In this document: in pieces, positions 1 through 6,628 of the stretch
How the letters are laid out: every line of letters starts with the position of its first letter
How positions within the stretch are numbered: the stretch's first letter is position 1
Assembly: GCA_003536545.1 (NCBI GenBank)
Contig: DPZW01000068.1
Span: 1,584 to 16,000 of the forward strand
Origin: Rhodospirillaceae bacterium
Lineage (GTDB): Bacteria > Pseudomonadota > Alphaproteobacteria > UBA11073
DNA: 14,417 nucleotides
Direction of reading: 5' to 3'
The notes under the pieces: model-generated
Told to the model about the DNA's origin: nothing
What the model saw: the letters and a program-made list of their open reading frames with translations, nothing else
The model's database searches: none
Made by a program: the position numbers and the translations under genes

Positions 1-49
1 TCGACCTCCCCCTTACCAAGGGAGTGCTCTACCCCTGAGCTACGGCAGC
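1..49 (-). tRNA. tRNA-Thr (anticodon GGU), 5' part only
   Basis: The reverse complement begins GCTGCCG (acceptor 5' strand), then TA, then a D-arm with GCTC/GAGC stem. An anticodon stem CTCCC/GGGGG closes a 7-nt loop TTGGTAA. The anticodon GGT occupies positions 15-17 on the plus strand, so it reads ACC and ACU threonine codons. The variable region (AGGTCGA) reaches the window edge, and the T-arm and 3' acceptor strand lie outside. A clear promoter upstream was not recognised. Confidence 0.93.
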
Positions 50-132
50 ACACAAAACCACTCAAACTATCGCAGCCTGGAGCGCGGGCAATCTATTTTT
101 TGCTCGCATTCGCTCGCGGGGCTACGGCAGCA
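39..132. repeat. 12-bp duplication of the tRNA-Thr 5' end
   Basis: The 12-mer gctacggcagca at 39-50 covers the RNA-coding 5' end of tRNA-Thr plus one base. It occurs again in the same orientation at 121-132. The bases after both copies are also loosely alike (cacaaaacca versus taccaaacat). The second copy has no foldable D-arm or anticodon arm, so it is not a second tRNA gene. It may be a remnant of a tRNA duplication or chance. Confidence 0.4.
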
Positions 133-151
133 TACCAAACATTCCAGCAAC

Positions 152-180
152 TTGTCAGAACGCTGGCGAACATACATAAA
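152..180 (+). promoter_or_regulatory. Putative sigma-70 promoter giving a leaderless transcript
   Basis: TTGTCA (152-157, 5/6 to TTGACA) and CATAAA (175-180, 4/6 to TATAAT) are separated by exactly 17 nt. Transcription starting 7 nt after the -10 element would begin at 187, the A of the next start codon. That fits the absence of any Shine-Dalgarno sequence before this gene. Confidence 0.45.
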
Positions 181-186
181 TGACCT

Positions 187-384
187 ATGGCCAGCAAGCA
201 AAAAACAGGCGATTTGTCGCGGCAGGAAAAGCTTGAAGCGGAAATGCGCGCCAATTTGATGCGCCGAAAACAGCAAGCCCGTGAGCGAAGGCGAGCCAAT
301 GATACCCGCGCGCAGCAGCAAAACACAGAAAATTCCCCGCCCCCTGCCTTAAAGCATCCTGACAGCGATAAAACAAAGGGTTAG
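187..384 (+). CDS. Small basic conserved-type protein (65 aa)
   Basis: A short, highly charged protein with no signal peptide or membrane segment. Residues 12-40 form a predicted helix rich in Lys, Arg, Glu and Ala, with the pattern KLEAEMRANLMRRKQQARERR. This resembles small uncharacterised alphaproteobacterial proteins with a KLEAxLRANLxRRKAQARxR core, for which I know no function. The C-terminal 25 residues are Pro, Asp and Lys rich and probably disordered. The start is well bounded, because an in-frame TGA lies at 181-183, two codons upstream of the ATG. No Shine-Dalgarno is visible, and translation may be leaderless. The histidine kinase gene begins 9 nt after the stop, so the two are probably cotranscribed. 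An RNA- or nucleic-acid-binding role would fit the charge but is speculation. Confidence 0.75.
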   Translation: MASKQKTGDLSRQEKLEAEMRANLMRRKQQARERRRANDTRAQQQNTENSPPPALKHPDSDKTKG

Positions 385-393
385 ACTGCGGGC

Positions 394-3015
394 ATGACTC
401 TGGAAGAGGAACCGCAAGAACAGCCGGAACCACCGCTCAAGACAGAACGTTTTAGCAGCGGACGCGTGGCCATGTTACTGGTGCCGATTGTTGGCACCCT
501 GTTATCTGTGGTGATGGCGTTTTTTATCGTCCTGGGGTTATTCGAGAGCAACCGCATTCAATCGAACAACCAGGTGGTTGCTATTACGTCCAATTATCAG
601 GAACGGTTGAGTAAACTGGATGGCCTGATGCGCGCGATGCAGATTTTGATGCGAAGCAGTGCGCATGTTGATAACGCGGATTTTAAAAATCTGGCCAATA
701 CCCTGAGTCAGGGATCGCCGATTGCCACAAATATTTTCTGGATGCTGGCCAAAGAGAACGAGCCCTATGCGGCCATTAATCGTTACGGCGACGACGTGCA
801 GGAAAATTTAATTGTTAATCTTTTTAACAGCAATGCTGCGCTGCAACAGGCACGCAATGAAGCCAATCAGGGACGCCTGGGAATTGTTTTAAAAGTGCCG
901 GGCACCATGCTGGGGATACAGGACCCCAGCTCTGCGATTTTCGTGGCGGCAGGCAAGACGCCTGCAGGACAAGTGGGATATATTGTATCGGTGGTCCCGG
1001 AATTATTTCCGGCCCAGCTGACCGGCGATAATATGTATGTGAGCGATCTTTCGGTCGCCATGCCCAACCGCGCTAACCCCGTTATTCTTTATCAGGAAGC
1101 TGCCAGCAAACCGATCAGCACGCTTTTGCCGCTGCAGGATGTGACGCGCAGCCTTTCTTTCAGCAATCAATTCTGGCAAATGAAAATGAAAGTGTCAGAA
1201 ATTGGCGAGCGCAGCAATATGATGCTGTTGACTCCCCTGGTGATCTTCCTGGCTGGCCTTGGCTTTACCTATGTATTGACCAATTACATCAATGCGGCAC
1301 AAAAACGGCAAATGCGTGTGGCCAGCATGGCAACATCGCTGGAACGCACCAACCGCGAATTGAAAAACCGTATCGGCGAGCGTGACCAGATCGCGGAAAC
1401 CTTGCGGAATAACGAGCGTGAATTTAAAGCGATTATTGACCGGGTATCGGATGTTATTTTTGACACCAACGCATTGGGTTCGATTTCTTATGTCAACGCA
1501 TCCTGGACATTCCTGACCGGTTTTGACATTCGCGATACACTGACCAAAAGTGTATTTGATTTTATTCATGAGAGCGACCGCCAAAATTTACAAACCCATT
1601 TTAACCAGGCAATGGCGGGCGAAGACAGTTTGCGCAAACACGAAGTGCGCGTGTTGCGCAAGACCGGCGGCTTCAGGCAGGTAGAGATTGGATTGCGCTC
1701 CCTGCGCCGCAGCGGCTTTGCAACGGTGCGCGTAGTGGGGACAATGACGGATGTTTCGGAACGCCGCCGCCAGGAAGCGCAGCTGCGCGAAGCTGAACAG
1801 AAATACCGCGCAATGGTGGAAAACTCTGTCGCGGGAATTTTCCAATGTACGCCCGATGGCCGCTATATTTCCGTCAACCCGGCGTTTGCACATATCATGG
1901 GTTATTCCAGTCCCGCTGAACTGGTCAGCCAGGTACGTGATATTCGCAGCGAAGTTTATCATTATCCAGAACAATGGGATTTATTCGTCAGCCGTTTGCG
2001 CGATGATGGTGCGATTACCGAACATGAAGTGCAGGTGCGCCGCAGTGACAATGTGGTGATTTGGGTGGCGATGAACGCGCGTGCCGTGCGCGACGAAGAA
2101 GGCAATGCATTGTATTTCGAAGGCACGATGGAAAACATCACACGAAGAAAAGATGCGGAAATGGCGTTGCGGACAGCCAAAGAGCAGGCTGATCTGGCGA
2201 ACCGCGCGAAATCAGAGTTCCTGGCCAATATGTCACATGAATTGCGAACGCCACTAAACGCGATCATTGGTTTCTCTGAAATCATCAAGGATGAAATGTT
2301 TGGCCCGGTGGGCCGCAAAGATTATGTGGAATATTCCAAGGACATCCACGCATCCGGCACACATCTCCTTGAACTCATCAATGACATCTTAGATGTGTCT
2401 AAAATCGAGGCCGGTAAAAAAGAAATCAATGAAAGCTTGTTTGATTTTGCGAATGTGGGTGCGGCGGCACTGCGCCTGGTCAAGCCACGCGCAGATGCCG
2501 GCAAACTTTCCCTCATCAGCGATATCCCGCCCAACTTGCCGCAAATCTGGGGTGAAGAATTATCGATCAAACAATCTGTGGTTAATATGCTCTCCAACGC
2601 GGTGAAATTCACACCCGAAGGTGGCAGCGTGACATTATCCGCGCGCGTGGATGCAGACGGCCGTTTTAAAGTCACGGTTGCTGATACAGGCATCGGCATT
2701 AAGGAAGAAGATATTCCGAAAGTATTGGTGCCATTTGGACAGGTGGATAGCGCGCTGGCGCGCCGTTATGCCGGCACGGGCCTGGGCCTCACACTTGTGA
2801 TTTCACTGGTGGAATTGCACGGCGGTAAATTTGATCTGGAATCCGTGTTTGGCCAGGGCACCTCGGCTATTTTTTACCTGCCGCCCGAACGTTTGGTGCA
2901 GCCTGGTCAACAGCCACCGAAAAACGCGCCAAAAGGCAAGCCGTCGGCCACGGATATCACCGCAACGCCGATTAAGGATCTTCACAAAGATCTATCTCCG
3001 CCGCCTGCTGCATAG
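394..3015 (+). CDS. Membrane sensor histidine kinase, PleC/DivJ type, with two PAS domains
   Basis: An 873-aa inner-membrane kinase. TM1 is at about 25-50, followed by an extracytoplasmic region to about 275 and TM2 at about 277-297. PAS1 (about 340-458) and PAS2 (about 466-588) end in the usual TDVSERR and MENITRRK linkers. The HisKA domain has the H-box FLANMSHELRTPLNAIIGFSE with phospho-acceptor His615. The MFGPVG and LELINDILDVSKIEAGK segments that follow are typical of the PleC/DivJ/PdhS family, which acts on DivK/PleD-like regulators in cell-cycle control. The ATPase domain has Asn735 (N-box), D764-TGIG (G1) and GTGLGL at 794-799 (G2). About 35 Pro/Lys-rich residues form the tail. There is no receiver domain, and no response regulator gene is nearby, so the partner must be encoded elsewhere. 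I do not assign pleC itself, because several paralogues share these motifs. A weak aaaggg lies 12 nt before the ATG. Confidence 0.93.
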   Translation: MTLEEEPQEQPEPPLKTERFSSGRVAMLLVPIVGTLLSVVMAFFIVLGLFESNRIQSNNQVVAITSNYQERLSKLDGLMRAMQILMRSSAHVDNADFKNLANTLSQGSPIATNIFWMLAKENEPYAAINRYGDDVQENLIVNLFNSNAALQQARNEANQGRLGIVLKVPGTMLGIQDPSSAIFVAAGKTPAGQVGYIVSVVPELFPAQLTGDNMYVSDLSVAMPNRANPVILYQEAASKPISTLLPLQDVTRSLSFSNQFWQMKMKVSEIGERSNMMLLTPLVIFLAGLGFTYVLTNYINAAQKRQMRVASMATSLERTNRELKNRIGERDQIAETLRNNEREFKAIIDRVSDVIFDTNALGSISYVNASWTFLTGFDIRDTLTKSVFDFIHESDRQNLQTHFNQAMAGEDSLRKHEVRVLRKTGGFRQVEIGLRSLRRSGFATVRVVGTMTDVSERRRQEAQLREAEQKYRAMVENSVAGIFQCTPDGRYISVNPAFAHIMGYSSPAELVSQVRDIRSEVYHYPEQWDLFVSRLRDDGAITEHEVQVRRSDNVVIWVAMNARAVRDEEGNALYFEGTMENITRRKDAEMALRTAKEQADLANRAKSEFLANMSHELRTPLNAIIGFSEIIKDEMFGPVGRKDYVEYSKDIHASGTHLLELINDILDVSKIEAGKKEINESLFDFANVGAAALRLVKPRADAGKLSLISDIPPNLPQIWGEELSIKQSVVNMLSNAVKFTPEGGSVTLSARVDADGRFKVTVADTGIGIKEEDIPKVLVPFGQVDSALARRYAGTGLGLTLVISLVELHGGKFDLESVFGQGTSAIFYLPPERLVQPGQQPPKNAPKGKPSATDITATPIKDLHKDLSPPPAA

Positions 3016-3565
3016 ACAAAGCATCCCGTACCAATTGATAATTGAACCCCGCGCGCAGCAATGTGCCGATTTCTTTTTGTACTGTTTTTTCGTCCATCAC
3101 TTTATCATTCCGGCGAAAGGGTCCGAGTTTTTTCTTTTGCATGAATTTCTGAATGGCCTCGACATCGGTGATCCCACCGTCATCTGCGTTTTCTTGCAGC
3201 GTATTTTCAATCATCGCTGGCGCGAAACCTTTTTGGCGAAGCTTATTCGTAATGTCGCGTGCACTGCGGCCCGCAGCACGCATATTGACTACCCGCGTTT
3301 CAGCCAGAGCCTGATCGTTTAACAAGCCAGAAGCTTCATAACGATCCAGCAGTTTTTCAATTTCAGGTATCCAGATTTGTACTTCTGTGGCCTGCACAGT
3401 TTTCAGCAACTGGCGGCGCGCCACCTTGCGCAACAGAACTTCCCGCAGTCGCACGCGCGTGGCGGCATAACGCTGCAGGTAATAAAGCGCGGCCCGGTGC
3501 AAATAATCTGCGTCAACCTTTCGGGGTTTTCTTTCAACTGGCTTTTGGGGTTTAGGCTTTTGCAT
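2972..3565 (-). CDS. recX: Regulatory protein RecX
   Basis: A 197-aa protein of the RecX family, which binds RecA and limits filament growth and recombinase activity. The sequence is helical throughout, with the family's repeated three-helix layout. Recognisable segments are ADYLHRAALYYLQRYAAT, where each family member has a [DE]xALRxLxxR-type first helix, then LNDQALAETRVVNMRAAGRS (family pattern DxxYAxxxVRxRxxGR) and NKLRQKGFAPAMIENTL. The basic N-terminus, rich in Lys and Pro, is typical of alphaproteobacterial members. I chose the ATG at 3565, but a TTG at 3583 would add six residues. The start overlaps the end of the upstream methyltransferase gene by 14 nt, so the two are probably translated from one mRNA. 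The last 44 nt overlap the histidine kinase gene tail to tail. recA is not in the window. Confidence 0.85.
   Translation of the reverse strand: MQKPKPQKPVERKPRKVDADYLHRAALYYLQRYAATRVRLREVLLRKVARRQLLKTVQATEVQIWIPEIEKLLDRYEASGLLNDQALAETRVVNMRAAGRSARDITNKLRQKGFAPAMIENTLQENADDGGITDVEAIQKFMQKKKLGPFRRNDKVMDEKTVQKEIGTLLRAGFNYQLVRDALSMQQAAEIDLCEDP
2977..2992. terminator. Small inverted repeat in the kinase/recX 3' overlap
   Basis: GATCTT at 2977-2982 and AAGATC at 2987-2992 form a perfect 6-bp stem with a CACA loop. It sits where the 3' ends of the two convergent genes overlap. There is no T run on either side, so it is at best a weak bidirectional terminator or an mRNA 3'-end stabiliser. Confidence 0.25.
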
Positions 3566-4298
3566 CGGGTTTTTGAGCTTCAATCACCATGGATTCCAGC
3601 ACCAGAAATCCGGGTGGCATCCGCGTATCGTTATCCAGACCTTTCAACGCGTCATGCTGACTTTGCCCAATCTGACATTCTGTGAGTTGATGAAAGCCGA
3701 TGGTGGCCATCGCCGCACCCATGGTAGGCATGTCATAAATATAGCGATGCCCCCAGTCATAGAAAAAATTATTGATGACCGAGGTGACATTATGTGGCAG
3801 CGGCGGCTTCAAAAATTCATTGGCCGACCATTTGACATAGTCCTGCGCCACCTGGGATTGATTTTGATAAAGATCCATCAGAAATTTCAAATCTGGCGTA
3901 ACCAGCCGTAAAACGCCCCCAGGTTTCAATACGCGGAAACATTCAGCCAGCATGGCCTGCCCTGCCGCATAAGGCACATGCTCAATCATATGCTCGGTAA
4001 AAATATAATCAAAACTATTATCCGGAAATGGATAGGGCTTTGTCGCATTTAGATATTCACGCTGCCGGTTCGGCACCAGATCCGTATTGAACCATCCGGG
4101 CAAATAACTGAAGCCGCAACCAATATGTAATTTATGAATCTGGTGATTTTTGACGTAATTCCGAAACCGCCGCCCGCGCCGATCCACAGCCTTGCAATAG
4201 TAGGTATAAAGTGTGGCCGGAAAATCCTTTGCCAGCCAGCGCAGCGGTGCATGCAGGCCTGTCTGCTTTAAAATGGATATGATTGCCTGTCGCGTCAT
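3552..4298 (-). CDS. Class I SAM-dependent methyltransferase (Methyltransf_11 type)
   Basis: A 248-aa protein with a Rossmann-fold methyltransferase core. Motif I is LHIGCG at 57-62. An acidic ribose-contact candidate lies in NTDL (Asp73). The motif FPDNSFDYIFTEHMIEHV (91-108) is typical of Methyltransf_11, and RVLKPGGVLRLVTPD at 122-136 is the post-II region. The family methylates small molecules, lipids or sugars, and the substrate cannot be read from this sequence. The basic N-terminal 50 residues are unlike the core and could contact a membrane or a polyanion. No glycan or lipid genes are nearby to help. AGGA sits 8-11 nt before the ATG as ribosome binding site. It is divergent from the arg leader and overlaps recX downstream, suggesting a two-gene unit. 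Confidence 0.85.
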   Translation of the reverse strand: MTRQAIISILKQTGLHAPLRWLAKDFPATLYTYYCKAVDRRGRRFRNYVKNHQIHKLHIGCGFSYLPGWFNTDLVPNRQREYLNATKPYPFPDNSFDYIFTEHMIEHVPYAAGQAMLAECFRVLKPGGVLRLVTPDLKFLMDLYQNQSQVAQDYVKWSANEFLKPPLPHNVTSVINNFFYDWGHRYIYDMPTMGAAMATIGFHQLTECQIGQSQHDALKGLDNDTRMPPGFLVLESMVIEAQKPDAKA

Positions 4299-4372
4299 GG
4301 CGGAATCCTATCAGCTTCAGGCCGCCACTGCCAGATAGAACGACAAACATGGGGCTTTGTGAAAATTTATGC

Positions 4373-4401
4373 TTGCGCACCATCACAGCCTTTGTCATAT
4401 T
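4373..4401 (+). promoter_or_regulatory. Putative promoter of the arg leader/argD operon
   Basis: TTGCGC (4373-4378, preceded by C as in the alphaproteobacterial CTTG form) and CATATT (4396-4401) are separated by 17 nt. The -10 matches 4/6 and the -35 matches 3-4/6. Initiation 7 nt after the -10 falls on 4408, the A of the leader-peptide ATG. The promoter is weak when judged alone and gains support from that placement. Confidence 0.4.
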
Positions 4402-4407
4402 GATTTC

Positions 4408-4452
4408 ATGACCTTGCGTGTTGCCCTGCTCCGTCTCCGACGACCTCGATAG
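4408..4452 (+). CDS. Arginine-rich leader peptide (14 aa), candidate attenuator sensor
   Basis: The frame ATG...TAG encodes MTLRVALLRLRRPR. Arg occupies positions 4, 9, 11, 12 and 14, i.e. five of 14 residues and four of the last six. The codons are CGT, CGT, CGA, CGA, CGA. CGA looks uncommon in the large genes nearby, by eye. No Shine-Dalgarno precedes it, but the predicted transcription start coincides with the ATG. This is the leaderless arrangement known for trpL attenuators in several alphaproteobacteria such as Sinorhizobium. The frame lies 77 nt upstream of argD. Known attenuator peptides (trpL, hisL, leuL, pheL) carry runs of codons for the end product of the operon they control. By that logic this one would sense charged tRNA-Arg. 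A chance frame cannot be excluded from one genome. Confidence 0.6.
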   Translation: MTLRVALLRLRRPR

Positions 4453-4501
4453 GCCCCTCCTCCGGCGGGCCGTAATTTTGTGGCCGGAGATTTCCGCTTT
4501 T
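4434..4501 (+). promoter_or_regulatory. Candidate arginine attenuator: alternative stems between leader peptide and argD
   Basis: Several competing pairings are visible. TCTCCG inside the Arg codons (4434-4439) pairs with CGGAGA (4485-4490). GGCCC at the leader stop codon (4452-4456) pairs with GGGCC (4467-4471). CTCCGGC (4460-4466) pairs with GCCGGAG (4483-4489). CGGA (4485-4488) pairs with TCCG (4493-4496) and is followed by C and TTTT (4498-4501). All pairings that use 4483-4490 exclude one another, so ribosome position on the Arg codons could choose between them. The terminal hairpin is short (4 bp), so whether it terminates alone, works with Rho, or instead controls argD translation is not decided by inspection. 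Confidence 0.45.
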
Positions 4502-4529
4502 CGTCTCATTCTTGCAACACGGTGACATC

Positions 4530-5717
4530 ATGATTCAATCTGTTCTTCCTGTCTATAATACTTTTGGCCTTACTTTTTTGCGTGGTGAAGGTGCCTATCT
4601 TTTTGATGAGCATGGCAAACACTATGTGGATTTCGCCTGCGGCTACGGCGTGAATTCTTTAGGTCATTGCCACCCGCATGTCGTCACGGCACTCAAGGAA
4701 CAGGCGGATAAAGTCTGGCATATTTCCAACATGTTCCATCATCCTGAGCGTGAGCGTCTGGCGGATCGCCTGACCAGCGCATCATTCGCGGATACAATTT
4801 TCTTCACCAATTCCGGCGTTGAGGCCTGGGAGCTGGGTCTGAAAATGACGCGCAAATATTTCAGTGCGCAGGGCAAGCCAGAAAAATACCGGATGATTTG
4901 TATTTCCGAGGCGTTTCACGGCCGCACCATGGGCGCGATTTCCGCCGCGCCCCGCAGTTATATGATTGATGGGTTTGGCCCGCTGCTGGATGGTTTTGAT
5001 ATTGTGCCCTTCAATGATATTGCGGCATTGGAAAAAGCCATCACACCTGCGACGGCTGCCATTCACATTGAAACCGTACAGGGTGAAGGCGGCATTCGCC
5101 CCCATTCCCAAGCCTATATTGACGCCATGGTTGCGCTGTCTCAGAAACATGATCTGCTAATTTTCCTGGACGAAGTGCAGTGCGGTATGGGGCGCACCGG
5201 TAAATTATTTGCCTATGAACATTTTGGCTTCACGCCTGATTTGCTCTGCACGGCAAAGGGCATTGGTGCGGGCTTTCCGTTGGGCGCATTATTCGCTACC
5301 GAACGCGTGGCCAAACATATGGTGGCGGGCACGCATGGCTCCACCTATGGCGGCAATCCATTGGCAATGGCGGTTGGCAATGCCGTGCTGGATGTGATGC
5401 TGGCCGATGGGTTCTTTGCTGATGTGGAGCGGCGCGCGCAACATCTGGCCGAGGGTTTGCAAAACCTGGCTGCACAATTCCCCAAGCTGTATGCCGTGCA
5501 TCGCGGCTTGGGCATGATGCAGGGCGTGCAATGCCAGCCTGATATCCCTGTACGCAAACTCATTGAGGTCATGCACGGCGAAGGCGTGATTTCCATTCCT
5601 GCAGGCAATAATACCGTGCGCATCCTGCCACCCCTGATTATTTCAGAAAAGGAAATCGACGAAGGCATCACGGCCATGCATCACGCGTCACAGAAATTTA
5701 TGGAGACATTATCATGA
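4530..5717 (+). CDS. argD: Acetylornithine aminotransferase
   Basis: A 395-aa class III PLP aminotransferase (EC 2.6.1.11), converting N-acetylglutamate semialdehyde and glutamate to N-acetylornithine and 2-oxoglutarate in arginine synthesis. Many ArgD proteins also serve as succinyldiaminopimelate aminotransferase for lysine. It starts MIQSVLPVY, close to the usual MIxSVLPTY. Key segments are NSGVEA (94-99), FHGRTMGA (129-136) and VQGEGGI. LDEVQCGMGRTG (213-224) contains Asp214, the expected partner of the pyridine nitrogen. TAKGIGAGFPLGA has Lys243 as the PLP Schiff-base lysine, followed by HGSTYGGNPLA. I chose the ATG at 4530 because GGTGA (4521-4525) precedes it and the family N-terminus begins there. 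A TTG at 4512 would add only six atypical residues. It overlaps argF by 4 nt (ATGA), implying translational coupling, and lies downstream of the candidate arginine attenuator. Confidence 0.96.
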   Translation: MIQSVLPVYNTFGLTFLRGEGAYLFDEHGKHYVDFACGYGVNSLGHCHPHVVTALKEQADKVWHISNMFHHPERERLADRLTSASFADTIFFTNSGVEAWELGLKMTRKYFSAQGKPEKYRMICISEAFHGRTMGAISAAPRSYMIDGFGPLLDGFDIVPFNDIAALEKAITPATAAIHIETVQGEGGIRPHSQAYIDAMVALSQKHDLLIFLDEVQCGMGRTGKLFAYEHFGFTPDLLCTAKGIGAGFPLGALFATERVAKHMVAGTHGSTYGGNPLAMAVGNAVLDVMLADGFFADVERRAQHLAEGLQNLAAQFPKLYAVHRGLGMMQGVQCQPDIPVRKLIEVMHGEGVISIPAGNNTVRILPPLIISEKEIDEGITAMHHASQKFMETLS

Positions 5718-6628
5718 GCCCGCGGCATTTTCTTGACCTGCACGAACATTCAGCAGAAGAAATCAAACATATTGTTTCAGTCGGCCACGGCGTGAAGAAA
5801 AACCGTTCGTTGCATGCGAATGCACTGGCAGGAAAAACACTGGCGATGATTTTTGAAAAACCGTCGCTGCGCACGCGCGTTTCGTTTGATGTTGGCATGA
5901 ACCAGCTGGGCGGCCATGCCATTATGTTGACCGGCAGTGAAATTCAGCTGAAATCAGATACCTCCATTCCGGACGCGGCACGTGCCCTGTCCCGCTATGT
6001 GAATTTGATTATGTTCCGCACGCATGACCATGGCTATCTGACGGGATTGGCCGAACATGCCACCATTCCCGTCATCAATGGCCTGACGAATGATACGCAT
6101 CCCTGTCAGGTGCTGGCGGATATTATGGCCTATGAAGAACACCGCGGCTCGCTGACCGGCAAAACCGTTGCATGGACGGGCGACGGGCGTGATAATGTTT
6201 GCACGTCATGGATCCATGCAGCAATGCATTATCAATTCAAATTTAAAATTGCCGCACCGAAAGGCCATCAACCTACGACCGAAATAATTGCAATGGCACA
6301 TGAAAAAGGTGCCTTTATTGAGGTAACTGATGATCCGGCATCAGCGGTAAAAGATGCGGATTGTGTTTTAACAGATACCTGGGTTTCGATGGGACAAGAG
6401 GCGGAAAGCATTACGCGCCGTGAAATCTTCACGCCCTATCAGGTCAATGCGGCATTGATGGCGCAGGCAAAAAAAGATGCCGTCTTTATGCACTGCCTGC
6501 CCGCCTACCGTGGCCTTGAAGTGACCAGTGATGTGATTGACGGGCCGCAATCCATTGTCTGGGATGCCGCAGAAAACCGCCTGCATGCGCAAAAAGCTGT
6601 GATGCTATGGTGCATGGGGGTGATCTGA
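5714..6628 (+). CDS. argF: Ornithine carbamoyltransferase
   Basis: A 304-aa anabolic OTCase (EC 2.1.3.3), making citrulline from ornithine and carbamoyl phosphate. It has both family halves: the carbamoyl-phosphate site EKPSLRTRVSF (48-58), FRTHDH (101-106) and HPCQVLAD (129-136), then the ornithine half with GDGRDNVCTSW (156-166), DTWVSMG (221-227) and HCLPAYRG (260-267) with the expected Cys261. Length and C-terminus (ENRLHAQKAVMLWCM) are normal. Three positions differ from the textbook motifs. SLRTR replaces STRTR, the GDGNNV loop appears one residue longer (GDGRDNV), and His is Tyr in HCLPAHRG. The DTWVSMG and HCLP motifs still favour ornithine over acetyl- or succinyl-ornithine as substrate. 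It is coupled to argD by a 4-nt overlap, and its stop overlaps the next ATG by 1 nt. Confidence 0.94.
   Translation: MSPRHFLDLHEHSAEEIKHIVSVGHGVKKNRSLHANALAGKTLAMIFEKPSLRTRVSFDVGMNQLGGHAIMLTGSEIQLKSDTSIPDAARALSRYVNLIMFRTHDHGYLTGLAEHATIPVINGLTNDTHPCQVLADIMAYEEHRGSLTGKTVAWTGDGRDNVCTSWIHAAMHYQFKFKIAAPKGHQPTTEIIAMAHEKGAFIEVTDDPASAVKDADCVLTDTWVSMGQEAESITRREIFTPYQVNAALMAQAKKDAVFMHCLPAYRGLEVTSDVIDGPQSIVWDAAENRLHAQKAVMLWCMGVI

Noticed and set aside
93..140. Considered a second tRNA or a T-arm in the repeats gctcgc-attc-gctcgc followed by ggggctacggcagca.
   Set aside because: The gctcgc copies are direct, not inverted, so no T-stem or acceptor stem can form.
4132..4509. Open frame of 125 codons on the minus strand overlapping the start of the methyltransferase gene and the arg leader.
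   Set aside because: Its residue pattern has no recognisable domain. It runs through a well-supported gene in another frame, and the region is better explained by the two divergent promoters and the leader.
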